In this document: positions 43,860-55,307 of the stretch, piece by piece
Numbering within the stretch: position 1 is the stretch's first letter
Layout: every line of letters starts with the position of its first letter
Position numbers and translations under genes: made by a program
Notes under the pieces: generated by a model
What the model saw: only the letters and a program-made list of their open reading frames with translations
Database searches by the model: none
Told to the model about the DNA's origin: nothing
DNA from: Aphrocallistes beatrix
Lineage: Eukaryota > Porifera > Hexactinellida > Sceptrulophora > Aphrocallistidae
NCBI GenBank assembly: GCA_963281255.1
Contig: OY725505.1
Coordinates: 868,001 to 932,000, forward strand
Length of the DNA: 64,000 bases
Direction of reading: 5' to 3'

Positions 43860-45350
43860 GAATTATGACGTCATTGTCACCTTTTTAAAAGTTAAGCAAT
43901 ACAGTTATTCGAGCATAACTCAGCCAATATTGGAGAGATAGCTGAAATTTTAATAGATTATGTATATTAATATATCTACCATATGGTACAACTATCATCA
44001 AAAAATGATGACTCATCACCCTGTTATGACGTCATTACGCATAAAAATTTTAAAAATTGACAAATTTGGTAATTTTTCGTGCGATATTGATTATAACAAT
44101 AGTACATGCGTATTTAGAGATATTATCTACCTTATAATTAATCAATGTGACCCCAGGCGTCCACAAAGTGTCCGCCAGCCGCGCAGCGCAAGCAAGCGAA
44201 GCGCGCTTGTATATAGTATATATAAATAAATATACATTAATCGAGTTTTAATCGTAAGGATAAGATAGGACATTCTTAAACAGAATAGAGTGGAAAATTC
44301 CGAAAATTATCAGTACCTAATTCCCGGAACGAAATATTCCATAAAATCTGGACACCCAAATTCCTGAATGATTCCAGAAATTAGAGATGCCTGTTTACCT
44401 GTATTGTGTCATTTCAGAAATATATATATTAACAAATACCCTGAACTATTCTGGAATTCATACAAAAATATCTTACTAGTTACTCAGGTTATACCTGTCA
44501 CCGAATATATAGAACCTCTATAGGAGTCTTTTAGCTATGGCTCCACTAAGTTCTGACCTCAGACAAAAATGTAGACTCATCATGGAATTATGACGTCATT
44601 ATCACCGTTTTAATATTTAGAAATATCAGGTTTTCGAACTCAGATGATAGAGAGCTAAAATTTGATAGAATGCGTATTATCTCAAATATGATACTAGCAT
44701 CAAAAAATGATGTCTCATAATTCCGTATGACGTCATCAATACGCATCAAAAATTGAAATTTGGTGATTTTTCGAGTGATATCGATTCTATGGCGGACACT
44801 TTGTGTCCGCCTCCGCGCTGCGCAAGCAAGCCAAGCGCGCTTGTATATATATATATCTGTAACGAATTGATTGAAGAAACTGCCGGGCGCAGAAAGCTGG
44901 TTTTGGTATGTGGGAGTCTTTTGGCTATGGCTCCACTAAGTTCTGACCTCAGACGAAAATGTTCTCATCATCGAATTATGACGTCATTGTCACATTTTTA
45001 TAATAACAAGCGCGCTTCGCTTGCTTGCTCTGCGCGGCTGGCGGACACTTCGTGTCCGCTGGAGGCTCCCTTCGGTCGCTTGGGGTCACATTAGTTAATT
45101 ATAAGGGAGATAGCATCTCTAAATATGTCCATCTTAAATCGATATCACTCGAAAAATCACCAAATTTTTTAATTTTTAAAATTTTGATGCATAATGATGA
45201 CGTCATAACAGAGTGATGAGTCATCAATTTTTGATGATAGTTGCATCATATGTGAGGTATGTTAGTCTACAGATTCTATTAAAATTTCATCCTTCTATCT
45301 CCTATAATGGCTGAGTTGTGCTCGAATAAATGTATTGCTTAACTTTTAAA
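43860..45350. mobile_element. Cluster of four truncated Helitron-like copies
   Basis: + copy 43860-44209 (ends CTTG), inverted 5' end at 44235-44260, + copy 44510-44843 (short, ends CTTG), + copy from 44855 (CTGTAACGAATTG) cut at about 45003, and - copy 45007-45350 starting with the GC-rich end. TGACGTCA recurs in most. 44261-44509 between them is AT-rich with a decayed GGAAT-type repeat. Confidence 0.78.
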
Positions 45351-45352
45351 GG

Positions 45353-45902
45353 CAGTGGTTCTCAACCAGGGGTGCGAGAGACGATTCTGGGGGGTGCGAG
45401 GAAGTATAGCCACTTGATAAATATTTACTGAGGAATAACAAATTTGTTCCATTTTGCAAACTCAATGAAGTGCATTGTTTAGCTTTAGCACATTTTATTG
45501 TATTCTCGGAAGTGCTTTTTCAAAATCATATGGGCATGCCTAATTTCCGAGACGGGACGGGACCGTCCAGGAAAATCTAGATACCTAATTTCCAGGACGG
45601 GACGGGATTCGTCCCGGGAATTAGGTATCTTAACCCGTCCAGTCCCGAAATTAGGTACCTTTTCTGTCCCGTCCCCGAGATTAGGCATCTTGACTCGTCC
45701 CGTCCCCGAGATTAGGTATCTAGATTTTCTGGGACGGTCCCGTCCCATCCCGGAAATTAGGCATGTCCAAATCATATAATGTGTAAATCAATGCATTTTA
45801 TTGAATAGGCGTAATGACGCTACCTTTATATTAAAAAAGGGTGCGAGATTTGATTTCGAAAGCTGAAGGGGTGCGGAAGTCTAAAAAGGTTAAGAAACAC
45901 TA
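45353..45902. mobile_element. hAT-type element (CAGTGGTTCTCAACC)
   Basis: Left end CAGTGGTTCTCAACCAGGGG, right end the inverse of TAGTGTTTCTTAACC, a well known hAT terminus. No transposase. It is interrupted by 45532-45768. TSD not clear. Confidence 0.75.
45532..45768. mobile_element. 237-bp hAT-like MITE (GGGACGGGAC), nested
   Basis: Flanked by AAATCATAT on both sides (45523-45531 and 45769-45777; 8-9 bp). Ends GGGCATGCCTAATTTCCG and the inverse of GGACATGCCTAATTTCCGG. The interior repeats CGTCCCG...AATTAGG. Relative of 9905-10051. Confidence 0.9.
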
Positions 45903-46060
45903 CTAAGGCAATGGCACTTACCCAAAAATTAGTACCATGGATTGGTTAAATACTTCAAAACCAATAATTTTGATATTGTAGATATTTCAATTTTTCATCA
46001 ATTTAGGCATTCACCCACCCTGACAAACTAACTATTATATCAGAACAATTGAAATGAGAT
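45903..46060. repeat. P-like element terminus fragment
   Basis: CTAAGGCAATGGCACTTACC and the following 140 bp match 13385-13530 in copy L. Confidence 0.65.
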
Positions 46061-46148
46061 ATATTATTTGGTTTTTAATGCACATAATCGGATCATTTAA
46101 TACTTAATACATACAAAATATCAAAAGAATAGTTAATCACAATATTGA

Positions 46149-46445
46149 GACTTGAGGGACAGACTTGACTTAGCTTGAGGGACAGACTTGACTTAGCTTG
46201 AAAGATAGACTTGACTTAGCTTGAGAGAGACTTGACTTAGCTTGAGAGAGAGACTTGACTTAGCTTGAGAGAGACTTGACTTAGCTTGAGAGATAGACTT
46301 GACTTAGCTTGAGAGAGAGACTTGACTTAGCTTGAGAGACAGACTTGACTTAGCTTGAGGGACAGACTTGACTTAGCTTGAGAAACAGACTTGACTTAGC
46401 TTGAGGGACAGATTTGACTTGACTTGAGACCTGAGACTTGAGGCA
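46149..46445. repeat. GACTTGACTTAGCTTGAG minisatellite
   Basis: About twelve 22-25-bp units of GACTTGACTTAGCTTGAG plus a short GA/GGGACA linker of variable length. Confidence 0.92.
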
Positions 46446-46736
46446 TCATAAGGGAACAATCACACCCCGGCCTTTCAATAGGATATAGTCACACATTCCG
46501 GACTTCTACAGTCTGTGAAGTCGACTAAATAAACAAAGAATATATTAAATTAGTTCTTGAATTTAGTCAGTTTACTATTCTCTTGTTTCAATACTAGTGC
46601 ATTATATATAGGTCTTAACTTTATTAGTGTACAATGTTCTAGTTCCATAGTAGCACATGCCAAATGAATAATATTAGTACGGGAAGAGCCAGAATAAATC
46701 TTTTAATTTCTGCTGAGGGTGCAGATACATCGTCGT

Positions 46737-47173
46737 CATAGGCGTAACTCCATGGGTGGCAGGCAGGGTTGCCGTGGGAATGGGAATCCCCATACCCATG
46801 GGATGGGAATGGGAATGATTTTTCCCCCGTGGGGATCCCCATAGGATTCCTATGGGGATCTCCACATATCCCCAGGGTCCTATGGGGATTCCCACAGGGT
46901 CCTATGGGAATTCCTACAGCGTTCCTATAGGGATCCATGGGGATTCTCATAGGGTCCTATTGGAATCCTCATGGGGATTCCCACAGGAATTCTATGGGAA
47001 TGGGATGGGAATTGAAATTTAATTCCCACGGCAACCCTGGTGGCAGGGGTAGCGTGCCACCCAGACCTAAATGTTATGTTGACTTGGGGTGGCATGCCGC
47101 ATTAGTTTGATATATGTTTACAAACCTCGCCACTCCAGCTAACCGTGAAAAAAACAAAATAGTTACGCCTATG
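46737..47173. mobile_element. 437-bp element with CATAGGCGTAACT ends
   Basis: Flanked by the perfect 8-bp TSD ATCGTCGT (46729-46736 and 47174-47181). Ends CATAGGCGTAACTCC and the inverse of CATAGGCGTAACTATTT. It contains the next element. Confidence 0.93.
46764..47039. mobile_element. 276-bp hAT-like MITE of GGGAAT/ATTCCC iterations
   Basis: Flanked by the perfect 8-bp TSD GTGGCAGG (46756-46763 and 47040-47047). Ends CAGGGTTGCCGTGGGAAT and the inverse. The body is repeated CCTATGGGGATTCCCACAGG-like phrases. Confidence 0.93.
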
Positions 47174-47346
47174 ATCGTCGTTAAATGACTATTCTTCCCT
47201 ACCCAATTCACATTGAACATTTTCTAAACATCATTAACGAATTTCAAGAACTCAACAGTTTAGTTCTGGTCGACACTGTTCTTATCCATGATATAAGCTA
47301 ACAGTCCGGCTGAAGTTGACTAATGAAAATGGGGTGGGCCCAAATT

Positions 47347-47410
47347 ACATTTCACCTTTCCAACCTGACAACCGGCAGGCTTGTCAGGTTGGAAAGGCGA
47401 AGTGAAATGT
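47347..47410. repeat. Hairpin, about 25-bp stem
   Basis: ACATTTCACCTTTCCAACCT, TGACAA, a short loop, then the complementary arm with a small bulge (GCGA). Confidence 0.85.
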
Positions 47411-47509
47411 CCCGATGTTAATTTGGAGCACGTTTAGTGTAGCTGTTTAGGTACTCACTGGACTCTGAAAATATACACACTCGCGAATTTAATTAGGAAA
47501 TATAGCTCC

Positions 47510-47600
47510 TTCAGGAACATATACATGATTAGTCACGGGGTCTATAGCAACGCCATGAGGATGCCAGTTCTCCAGGAGCTTTACCTTGCTTTGTAACAGT
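47510..47600 (-). pseudogene. NHL-repeat fragment
   Basis: TKQGKAPGEL, then in another frame HPHGVAIDPVTNHVYVPEGA. P.GVA[IV]D...N.[IV]YV is one NHL blade. A frameshift lies between the two parts. It differs from the NHL gene at 56700, so it comes from another family member. Confidence 0.7.
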
Positions 47601-47689
47601 TGTTAAGTGGTCGATATAGTGGTATATGTGTGTCTCTCTGCGGGATCAACAAGTTGAAATCGATTACTGAATTCAAATGACATTTCTCC

Positions 47690-47830
47690 TTTGCAGGGTG
47701 TGAAAATTTCGCTTAGATCTTAGAACTTAATCGTAGTCATATCATTCGACACCTACATGTCAATTTTCATATCTCTACGACTTGCCAATTCTTCAATCGA
47801 TTCGGACAAACAAACAAAAATCCTAGCATT
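47690..47830. repeat. Dispersed repeat
   Basis: GTGAAAATTTCGCTTAGATC and TCATATCTCTACGACTTGCC match 34495-34585. Confidence 0.65.
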
Positions 47831-48093
47831 TTAATATATAAGATACGACTGTTTATATATACATATACTGTTATTTCTGTGAGACAAGCATCCTTTATAG
47901 GAAAGTGGAAGGTGGTGCTATCGACTGAAAAGTGGAAGTATCGGATTGCATCAGACAAAAATGAATCACGCCATATGAGCAGATTAATGCATTCCAAAAT
48001 GAGTCATTGTAATATGTTGGGATATTAAATACGTACTCTTAGTTATAATGTTATACTTGTTATAATTGAAAAAGTGAACAAAATACCATCATC

Positions 48094-48126
48094 CATAGCC
48101 TACTATATATATTATAGTAGGCTATG
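48094..48126. mobile_element. 33-bp minimal foldback (two ends, nothing between)
   Basis: CATAGCCTACTATATATA runs directly into its complement ending GTAGGCTATG. It is flanked by the 7-bp TSD CATCATC (48087-48093 and 48127-48133). The ends match the 58609-59674 foldback. Confidence 0.9.
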
Positions 48127-48133
48127 CATCATC

Positions 48134-49337
48134 TTATTTAACAACATTTTAAGAAAATAAATTGATAAATATTATGTCTGTTTTTCCTTTTTTATGCTCT
48201 ATCTATTGAACGATTCACTATTAATATGTTAAAAATGTAATTAAAATAAAACCTGGGGAGGGGCAAGAACGAGCGAAGCGAGCGACGGTAAGGGGGGGTC
48301 TGGGGGGCTTGCCCCCATAATTCTTTTAAATCTTAGACGCTCAAATATCGATCTACAGCTATTGTTGTCACCTAGGGAAAAGAAAATCTCGGACTATAGT
48401 GGAAGAAAAATATAATTGGGATATACGTATATCTAGACTCAATTAACATAAGGCCATAGCACAGCTTCTTCCACTGCTCCACTTCCCGGCACCACACCTC
48501 CCCTGGCTCCAGACCTGGGAGGGGCCACCGCCTCCCCAGGTACCCACTCTTGGTGCCTATGTAACTTATCTAAATACAATCTCCAAGTATGAAATTTTGT
48601 TGTTTTAATCAATCAAACACTGCTTGTGCACGGTTTTGTGTTTTTCCAAACGTCGGGACCACTTTTAATTCAAATTCCAATAGAAACAAACTAGATGAAT
48701 GCGAGACCTTTCATACCTGTTGAAATCAAATTTCACACATTAATTTAATGCATCATATGGTACAAAATAGAACGAGTCAAGGTTTATCTACAAGTAAACA
48801 TTTTATTGATTTTTGCGCCACCCTAATATATAGTGCTACAATTTGTTAAAATAAATATGCAAAACATATTTTTCATCCATTGGTAATGTAAACATTCACA
48901 TTAAATATTTCATTTATCTGAAATTTAAATGGCAATTCGAATTTGAGTATTAGGAATTGATAAACCTCACATTCGGGAAGAGAGTGTGTTTCAACTTATT
49001 GTGAAGTGAAAGCTTATGTTATTTAGTTACCGTACCGGATTTTAGATTTTGGGTGACTTATCATAATGTTATCATGATAAAGTCATACAATATTGTAGAG
49101 ACATACATATATACTAAATATTTTATCGAATCATATGTTCAGTTCAATCTCTTCTTATTCGTGAGATATTAGCTAAGTTACTGTGTTTGTATTGATTATT
49201 TAAATTCAATTTTATTCTAGACAAAATTAAGTAACTATTTAAGTTAACAAGCACATAATGACCATCTGTCATAGTAAACATGATCCAATGTATCTTGCTA
49301 ATATCCTAAATACCAGCAAAGCTTCTAATTCAAATTT
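48134..49337. other. Spacer with one dispersed repeat
   Basis: 48250-48560 is a GC-richer repeat (GAGCGAAGCGAGCG, GGCTTGCCCCCATAATTC), partly inverse to 23830-24010. The remainder holds no recognised gene. Confidence 0.5.
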
Positions 49338-49795
49338 GTAGATCTGTTGCATGAAAAAATGCCCCCACCGTGAAAAAATGCCCCCACCATGGATATTCAT
49401 GTAATATGGGGGGGGGCAAAATTTAATGGAGTTAGCGTGAAAAATTGCCCCCCCGTGAAAAAATGCCCCCCACCATGGATATTCTAAAGTATGCCAATGC
49501 TTATACAAAACATTTTGAATGCTATTTGGCTTCTATTCGTTTACTAAAGCATTGCAAATCAACAAACTAGTCGTGTGAAGTAATAACAATGACTTTCATA
49601 AATGTATCGTATATAAATAGTATCAGCAATATTTAGTGTTAAACTCAAGAATATCCATGGTGGGGGCATTTTTTCACGGGGGGGCAATTTTTCACGCTAA
49701 CTCCATTAAATTTTGCCCCCCCCATATTACATGAATATCCATGGTGGGGGCATTTTTTCACGGGGGGGGCATTTTTTCATGCAACAGATCTATAG
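49338..49795. repeat. Foldback with AAAAAATGCCCCC arms
   Basis: Arms of about 140 bp (49338-49483 and 49650-49795), from TAGATCTGTTGCATG inward, each with two GTGAAAAAATGCCCCC blocks. The 165-bp centre is AT-rich. Confidence 0.88.
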
Positions 49796-50321
49796 ATTCC
49801 AGTTGACCGGACCAATAAAAATTTACATCCGCCGGGACTGACTCCTCAATATTAGACAAATGGTAGTACGATTTACAGTCTAGAAAATGCTTCAGAAAAT
49901 GATTTTTTAAAGGATATGAATGCAATATGAATGGTTGGTCCGCCAAAACGAAGCAATCGTTATGAATGATTAGAACTACTTTATTTCATATATTAAATAC
50001 ATTCATCTGCATGCGGAAACTAATAATGATTAAATTAAATTCTTTCTATGTATGTAAAGTAGTATTCTACAAGTGTTCATGACTTTCGCACTAAGGAAAT
50101 AGCTGTAAATTTAGAAATTAGATATGCTGATTCTCTTTCTGCAATCACCTATCTCATTAACTATTTACAGACTGCAATTTCTGAAACAAAATATATATGA
50201 TCAACATGGCCGGCGCCAGCGGGGGTGTCCGATACCCATTGCCTCAAGGACATGATGCAGTGCGACACTCACTAGGTTAGTTTATTGTATGAGGTTAACT
50301 GATGATATATATATTATTTGG

Positions 50322-50616
50322 GGGGTGATGCATTTGTCAGAATTTTTACAGGTATTCATTTGTCAGACAGATGTATGCATTTGTCCGAAAAGTGCTTTTC
50401 TACAGAAAGGGGTGTGTAGAGGCCTTTTAGGCGAGGCATCTTGCTCCCCTTTGAGACCATTGAGGCATTTATCGGGAGAATATATTGTAATCCTATGATT
50501 TTGCAGCTTTTTAGGAGAGATGTCTGTTAGCAAACTACAAAATTCGGACAAATCCATACTACAAATTCGGACAAATGCATAATGGAAAATTCGGACAAAT
50601 TCATGCGTCCCATTTG
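50322..50616. mobile_element. MITE with GCATTTGTC iterations
   Basis: Left part has GATGCATTTGTCAGAA and repeats; right part has the inverse (TTCGGACAAATTCATGCGTC). ATTTGG lies on both sides. Architecture like 62468-63130. Confidence 0.7.
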
Positions 50617-50689
50617 GGTGTCCAGACACTCACTAAGCAAGTCGGTGACTGGACACGCACACCTCATAATACGTTGCACCGGCCATGAT

Positions 50690-51787
50690 CAGGGACGGCA
50701 TACACGGTATGGCGAGCGCCGTACCATTTTTCAGTGGTACGGCATTGCCGTACCTCATTTCAGGATGGCCCTGCGACGTTATATTACATTTCAGAAAAAA
50801 CGACTTTTATAAATGAAATAATTTATTGGTAATTATATTATCTGCTAAAACACTACATTTGACAATAGTGTGCATGACAGGTACGGCAGGTACGGCGAGT
50901 TCCGTACCACTTTTCATAGATATCCCAAGGGCGTGGAACGACATCGCAGTCCCACCTTTTAGAATGGTATGCTTAAGGAAATGTCTACAATAAAATAAAG
51001 TAAATCAAAAATAGTACTTGTACAAGTTTATTAGAACGTCCCGAAAATTAGCTGCCGATATTCATTTCAGGAAATAAATTCTTTCATAGCTTCTAAGTAA
51101 TTGACTTTCCAGTCTCGATAGATATATATTATCATTTGGTTATTGAGTCTTTCTTGTGTCATCGTAACACGCAAATAAGTTTTGATGTGTCGTAGTGAAG
51201 AAAAGGATCTCTCAATTGTGGCTGATGTTGCAGACATCGTTAAAAGAAGCCTAAGTAGCTTTGAAATTTGAGGAAAAAGGGCCTGGTGATACAATAACCG
51301 TTATTTTACACAAGATCTAGAGAAATTGTTGATGCCTTCCATGGCGTTTTCGAACATGGACATAATTCAGATCCCCGAAGATCGTCCCCAAAATGGTCTA
51401 TAATTTCCTGTAAGTCTGTACTTGTATTTTCTCCAAACGTCGCTTTGCGGAAGACTTTTTCCACTTTAATATACAAAATAATGTAGTCGTATCTACCTAG
51501 GTCACTAATTCACAAAATATCTAACTTAAAAATTTGAAAAGAAATAATGGTTAAACAACAAAAATTAAATTGAGAGGTAGGAAAGTCAAATCCATACTGG
51601 GACAAAATTCACATCAAATTTATTAAAAACCCTCAGGTACAGTCCAAACTGGGGGAAGGAGGGTGGAAATATGATGAGGTGCGGCGTAGCCGGACTTCAT
51701 GGAATCAATGAGCTAGTTGTGGATCCCACGCGTACGACATTTTTAATATCTCGCCGTACCACTTTTCGAAAGGGTGTGCCGCGCCTG
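50690..51787 (-). mobile_element. 1.1-kb hAT-type element (CAGGGACGGCATACAC)
   Basis: Ends CAGGGACGGCATACACGG and the inverse of CAGGCGCGGCACACCC. ATGAT flanks both ends, matching ATGGTCATCGC in copy R. GCGCCGTACCA repeats lie at both ends. It holds a C-terminal transposase fragment. Confidence 0.8.
51067..51294 (-). pseudogene. hAT transposase C-terminal dimerisation fragment
   Basis: LLRLLLTMSATSATIERSFS followed by SLRHIKTYLRVTMTQERLNN. The A..ERSFS.LR.IK..LR..M.Q.RLN pattern is hATC. The rest of the transposase is missing. Confidence 0.9.
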
Positions 51788-51930
51788 ATGATCATCGCTT
51801 GGAACTGGTATTGTAAAATGACATAGGTGCAATTCTGCGCAAATAACTGTTTTGTGAAGTGATCATTAATGAGGTTCGACTGTAAGTGCTGAAATAGTAG
51901 TACAATTCAAAAATTTTCGCATCACTCATT

Positions 51931-52334
51931 TACAGTTCAGTTCTATGCAGAAAACCTTATACGTATTAAAAACACTTAGAAGTGCCCTTAACGGCCTTCA
52001 AAATCAGTGAATTTGTCACAAATATAACCTATTGCGGAATCATATGATGGCAAATTTAAATTTTAATAACAGATACTGGTACTTTGACACCATTTTTATA
52101 TATGCTGGTAATGCATTCCTGAGCCCTATTGTGCGTGATTAATTATTTAAGGCTGCTTATGTATTAGTTTAACTATCTTCTACTGCATCCCTAGTCCAAA
52201 ATCCGCAAGTTACAGAGCAAAGCCGTATGCACCAGGTGTGAAGTGGAAAATATTGACTCATCATGGAATTATGACGTCATTGTCACCTTTTTGATAGTTA
52301 GAAATTTCAATTTTTCGACTTTAACTCAGCCATC
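51931..52334. other. Foldback and Helitron-like fragments
   Basis: 51935-52205 is an inverted arm piece of the 58609-59674 family (TATATATGCTGGTAATGCAT). 52250-52325 is a Helitron-like fragment with ATGACGTCATTGTC. Confidence 0.65.
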
Positions 52335-53245
52335 CTTTCCATTTGTTTTTCTCCAGTTTCGATAACCAGTACTTATAAACACATCCTCAGCATTGCCAAA
52401 GTATGGCGGGGCGAAGTGATGACACACGTAGAAAACACAGCGTCCCATTCTACAGAGTATTCAATCCACTCATTAATTTTATACCATGAAAAAAGAAATG
52501 ATCGACCAGCTGAATGACCCATATCCTGTTCTAGGTACTCCTTTAGAAATGGAGAGCCAGCTTATCTCCAGTCATTTGAGATATATCTTTAGGCGATTGC
52601 ATCGGCTGAATGTAGGGCATTAGGATCTTTCGATTCATGATCGAAAGATCCGGATCGCGATCCTTTTTTTGAGGATCAAGATCGGATCGACGATCCTTTT
52701 TAAAAGTAGGATCGGATCGAAACTTTTACTGAATTCGATCCGATCCTTTTTCTTTTTAATCCCCAAATTGGAGGTGAAAGTATTATTTACTTAACCCTCG
52801 GTTGGCTAGGAATGTTGAAAGTGAAAATGAAAGTACATTGAAAGTGAACTGAAAGTGAAAATGAAAGTGGGGTTTTCTCTATTTATACTTTTGAGACGTA
52901 GCCAGGCGAGGGTTAAGCACTAAGTACGCCCCAGGCTGCTGCAGACGGAAGGATATTGCACGCCGTCCATGCCATAAGGCATCTCCTTCCAGGAGCTGTA
53001 CTAAAAATGATAGTCCTCTGACTATTATGAAAGGATCTTTTGGGGGGATCGTGATTGGATCGAAGATCCTTTTATACAATTAGGATCGTGATCGGATCGA
53101 AGTTCCTTTTATAATTTAGGATCGGGATCTGGATCTAGATCCTTTTTTAAGGATCGACTATTGCCCTAGCTGAATGATAATGGGGCAATTTGTATTAGAG
53201 AATAATCGGATTTTTGGTGGAAATAGATCATTTTCAGGAGCTTCT
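52335..53245 (-). pseudogene. TTF-type (ZMYM-related) hAT transposase N-terminal fragment, interrupted
   Basis: Before the insertion site (53177-53245) the frame reads EEAPENDLFPPKIRLFS. After it (about 52560-52335) it reads AGRSFLFSWYKINEWIEYSV and then, after a frame change, YVCHHFAPPYFGNAEDVFIS followed by TGYRNWRK. F..[SW]Y....WLEYS...DA..C..C..F.......F...G..NW is the TTF-type zinc finger of this hAT branch. It is broken by frameshifts and by the element 52613-53168. Confidence 0.72.
52613..53168. mobile_element. 556-bp GATC-rich hAT-like element
   Basis: Flanked by the perfect 8-bp TSD GCTGAATG (52605-52612 and 53169-53176). Ends TAGGGCATTAGGATC and the inverse of TAGGGCAATAGTCGATCC. 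The two sides are packed with GGATCG/CGATCC iterations around a middle containing GAAAGTGAA repeats. Confidence 0.94.
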
Positions 53246-53538
53246 TCTTGAGATTTTCTTTTCTGTGTTAAAAAGTCTTCATAAGAAAGAAAATAACTAG
53301 AATGTTATGATACGAGCGTATACGGTATTAATTTTAATTATAATCAAATTACTTAAGGGTGGTGTTTCCTTCCAGAACTAACTCAAAAAGTTTTCATTAT
53401 TTTCTCCTGAAACTTTTTGTGGAAACTGTTCTCGATGAGTTTCACATCATGACACCTTCAAAAAAGTGAAAAAGTTGTCAGTTATGACTGGGGACCCAAA
53501 AATGACTACGTCTGATAGCATCCGCCGAATTCCCTTAT
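53246..53538. other. Spacer
   Basis: No supportable feature. Confidence 0.3.
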
Positions 53539-53835
53539 CTGTAACTTTATTTGACCATGCCAGATCGTTATTTTAATACTGAATTCGTGCTCAGCACTAA
53601 ATTTCCAGCCATTTGATATTTATATTGACGATATTTGGAGAATATTTTGGTTGCCTGTTCCTAGCAACTGCCAGGAATGGTGTGAAAAAAAATCCTGGCC
53701 GTTGCTAGGCACGGTGAAACAAAAATCTTTCCAAATATGGTCAATATATATCAAATTGCTGGAAATCTAGTGCTGAGCATGAATTCAACATTAAAATGAT
53801 GATCTGGCAATGTTAAAAGAAGTTATAGATGTGGG
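53539..53835. repeat. Foldback, about 145-bp arms
   Basis: ATCTGTAACTT...CATGCCAGATC is mirrored by GATCTGGCAATG...TTATAGAT. The centre has TTGCTAGG/CCTAGCAA near 53685. Arms diverged. Confidence 0.85.
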
Positions 53836-54285
53836 ACATCTCGCATTTAACTCACATTTTGATTATCTCGTTATGGGATCCCACAAGTCCATTGTTTTGT
53901 GGATAATAAGCTCGTGTACTGCGATTGTCCACTTTTAATTCCTATAACATTTTCATACATATACATAATTTCGGCACTGAAAACTAACAGTTAACACTTT
54001 CGATTGCACAAAACACTTACAATATAAGAACACATTAATCGCATTTAGGGCTAGTGCTTGTATTAGTCAGTAGAGATTTACTAATACACTTTATATGTTA
54101 ATGTTACCTGGCTTGTAAATTCCTTTCCTTGATCATGCTGTATTGATTTAGGGACTCCATATGCGAGGTAAATGTCCTATGACTCTTTGATCACAGCTTT
54201 AGTAGATTTACATGGGAGTGGTCGTGCAACTCCGTACTTGCTCAAATAACAAACAAGAACGAGGATATGATAGCAACCAAGGAAT
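53836..54285. other. Spacer
   Basis: Nothing recognised. Confidence 0.3.
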
Positions 54286-54745
54286 AATATAATTTATTTG
54301 TCTAAATTCAATGGTGCACGAGATTCGACAAATTTCCAAATGTGACCAATATGATAAATTGTCTAATAACTCGTAGACAATTGAATTTAGACAAATAAAG
54401 TATATTATCACTTAATAGGAAAGAGTCTATTCGCTATCAAATGGATCTACATTTGAATGTCTAGCTCTTGCGGTTTTCAAGATATGACCCCAACTGACCT
54501 AAACACGTTTCCATAGCAACACTGGAATGTAGCAACATTCCATGAAAAAAATCCAAATTTTTCATATTAACCCATTCAATTCTCAATTATATGCAAAAAG
54601 ATTTATAATAAAACACTTAGAAGCGCCCCTAAAAGGCCTCTTAAAATCACTAAATTTTTCACAAATACGTATAACCTATTGCGTAATCATACTAATCTAA
54701 ATTTTAACAACTGATATGGGTACTTTGACACCATATTTATATATG
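54286..54745. repeat. Truncated foldback copy (58609-59674 family)
   Basis: Shares GTCTAAATTCAATGG, GATAAATTGTCTAATAACTC and TTTCCATAGCAACACTGGAA with the centre and one arm of the full copy. Confidence 0.8.
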
Positions 54746-54764
54746 CGGTTGGTACTTCTAAGAA

Positions 54765-55035
54765 GGATACGTCTGTCTTACAGTTATAATCGATATCACT
54801 CGAAAAATCACCAAATTTGTCGACTTTTAACTTTTTTTTTTGATGCGTAATGATGACGTCATAACACAGTGATGAGTGATCATTTTTTGATGAAAGTTGT
54901 ATCACATGTGAGATATATTAATATGCACATTCTATTAAAAGTTCATCCTTCTATCACCTAAAATGGCTGAATTATAATCGAAAAACCTGAAATTTTTAAT
55001 AATAACAAAGGTGACGATGACGTCATAATTCCATG
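54765..55035 (-). mobile_element. Helitron-like fragment, - orientation
   Basis: Runs from CTTACAGTTATAATCGATAT to TGACGTCATAATTCCATGAT; the middle of the element only. Confidence 0.75.
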
Positions 55036-55307
55036 ATGAAAGATAAGTGAAGGGGGAGATCTCAATAATAGTTTAATGATAGTAAAGCACATAATATTTC
55101 AGGCTTTCGGATATATATCCTCCTCAGTACAATTTGTTATGGGTAAGTAATAATGGAAAAGATGAGTGCCCTATAAATAGTTATGACTTTTACGAAGTAA
55201 TTTAGGTTAGGGGTCGTCTTCCGCAGTGGAAATGGGAATGGGAGCAGTTGACGCGTTAAGTGTATCATAGAATTGATTGGGATGGTAGAGATAAATGGCT
55301 AGGTCTG

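Larger units (their letters stand above)
49987..51930 (-). mobile_element. Third, truncated copy of the GCATGCGG element
   Basis: Starts CATATATTAAATACATTC, has one decayed CTGCATGCGG unit, and follows copy R (AATATATATGATCA, TTAGTTTATTGTATG, ATTAATGAGGTTCGACTG) until about 51930. Two insertions split it, at about 50322-50616 and 50690-51787. No right terminus is seen. Confidence 0.82.

Noticed and set aside
45485-45779. Frames of about 95 codons on both strands
   Set aside because: Both read the palindromic GGGACGGGAC MITE; mirror-image frames are expected from a palindrome.
46149-46445. CRISPR array
   Set aside because: Tandem units without unique spacers.
46639-46950. Gly/Pro-rich MGIPIG frames
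   Set aside because: They translate the GGGAAT/CCCCAT iterations of a MITE; the same applies to 57808-58330.
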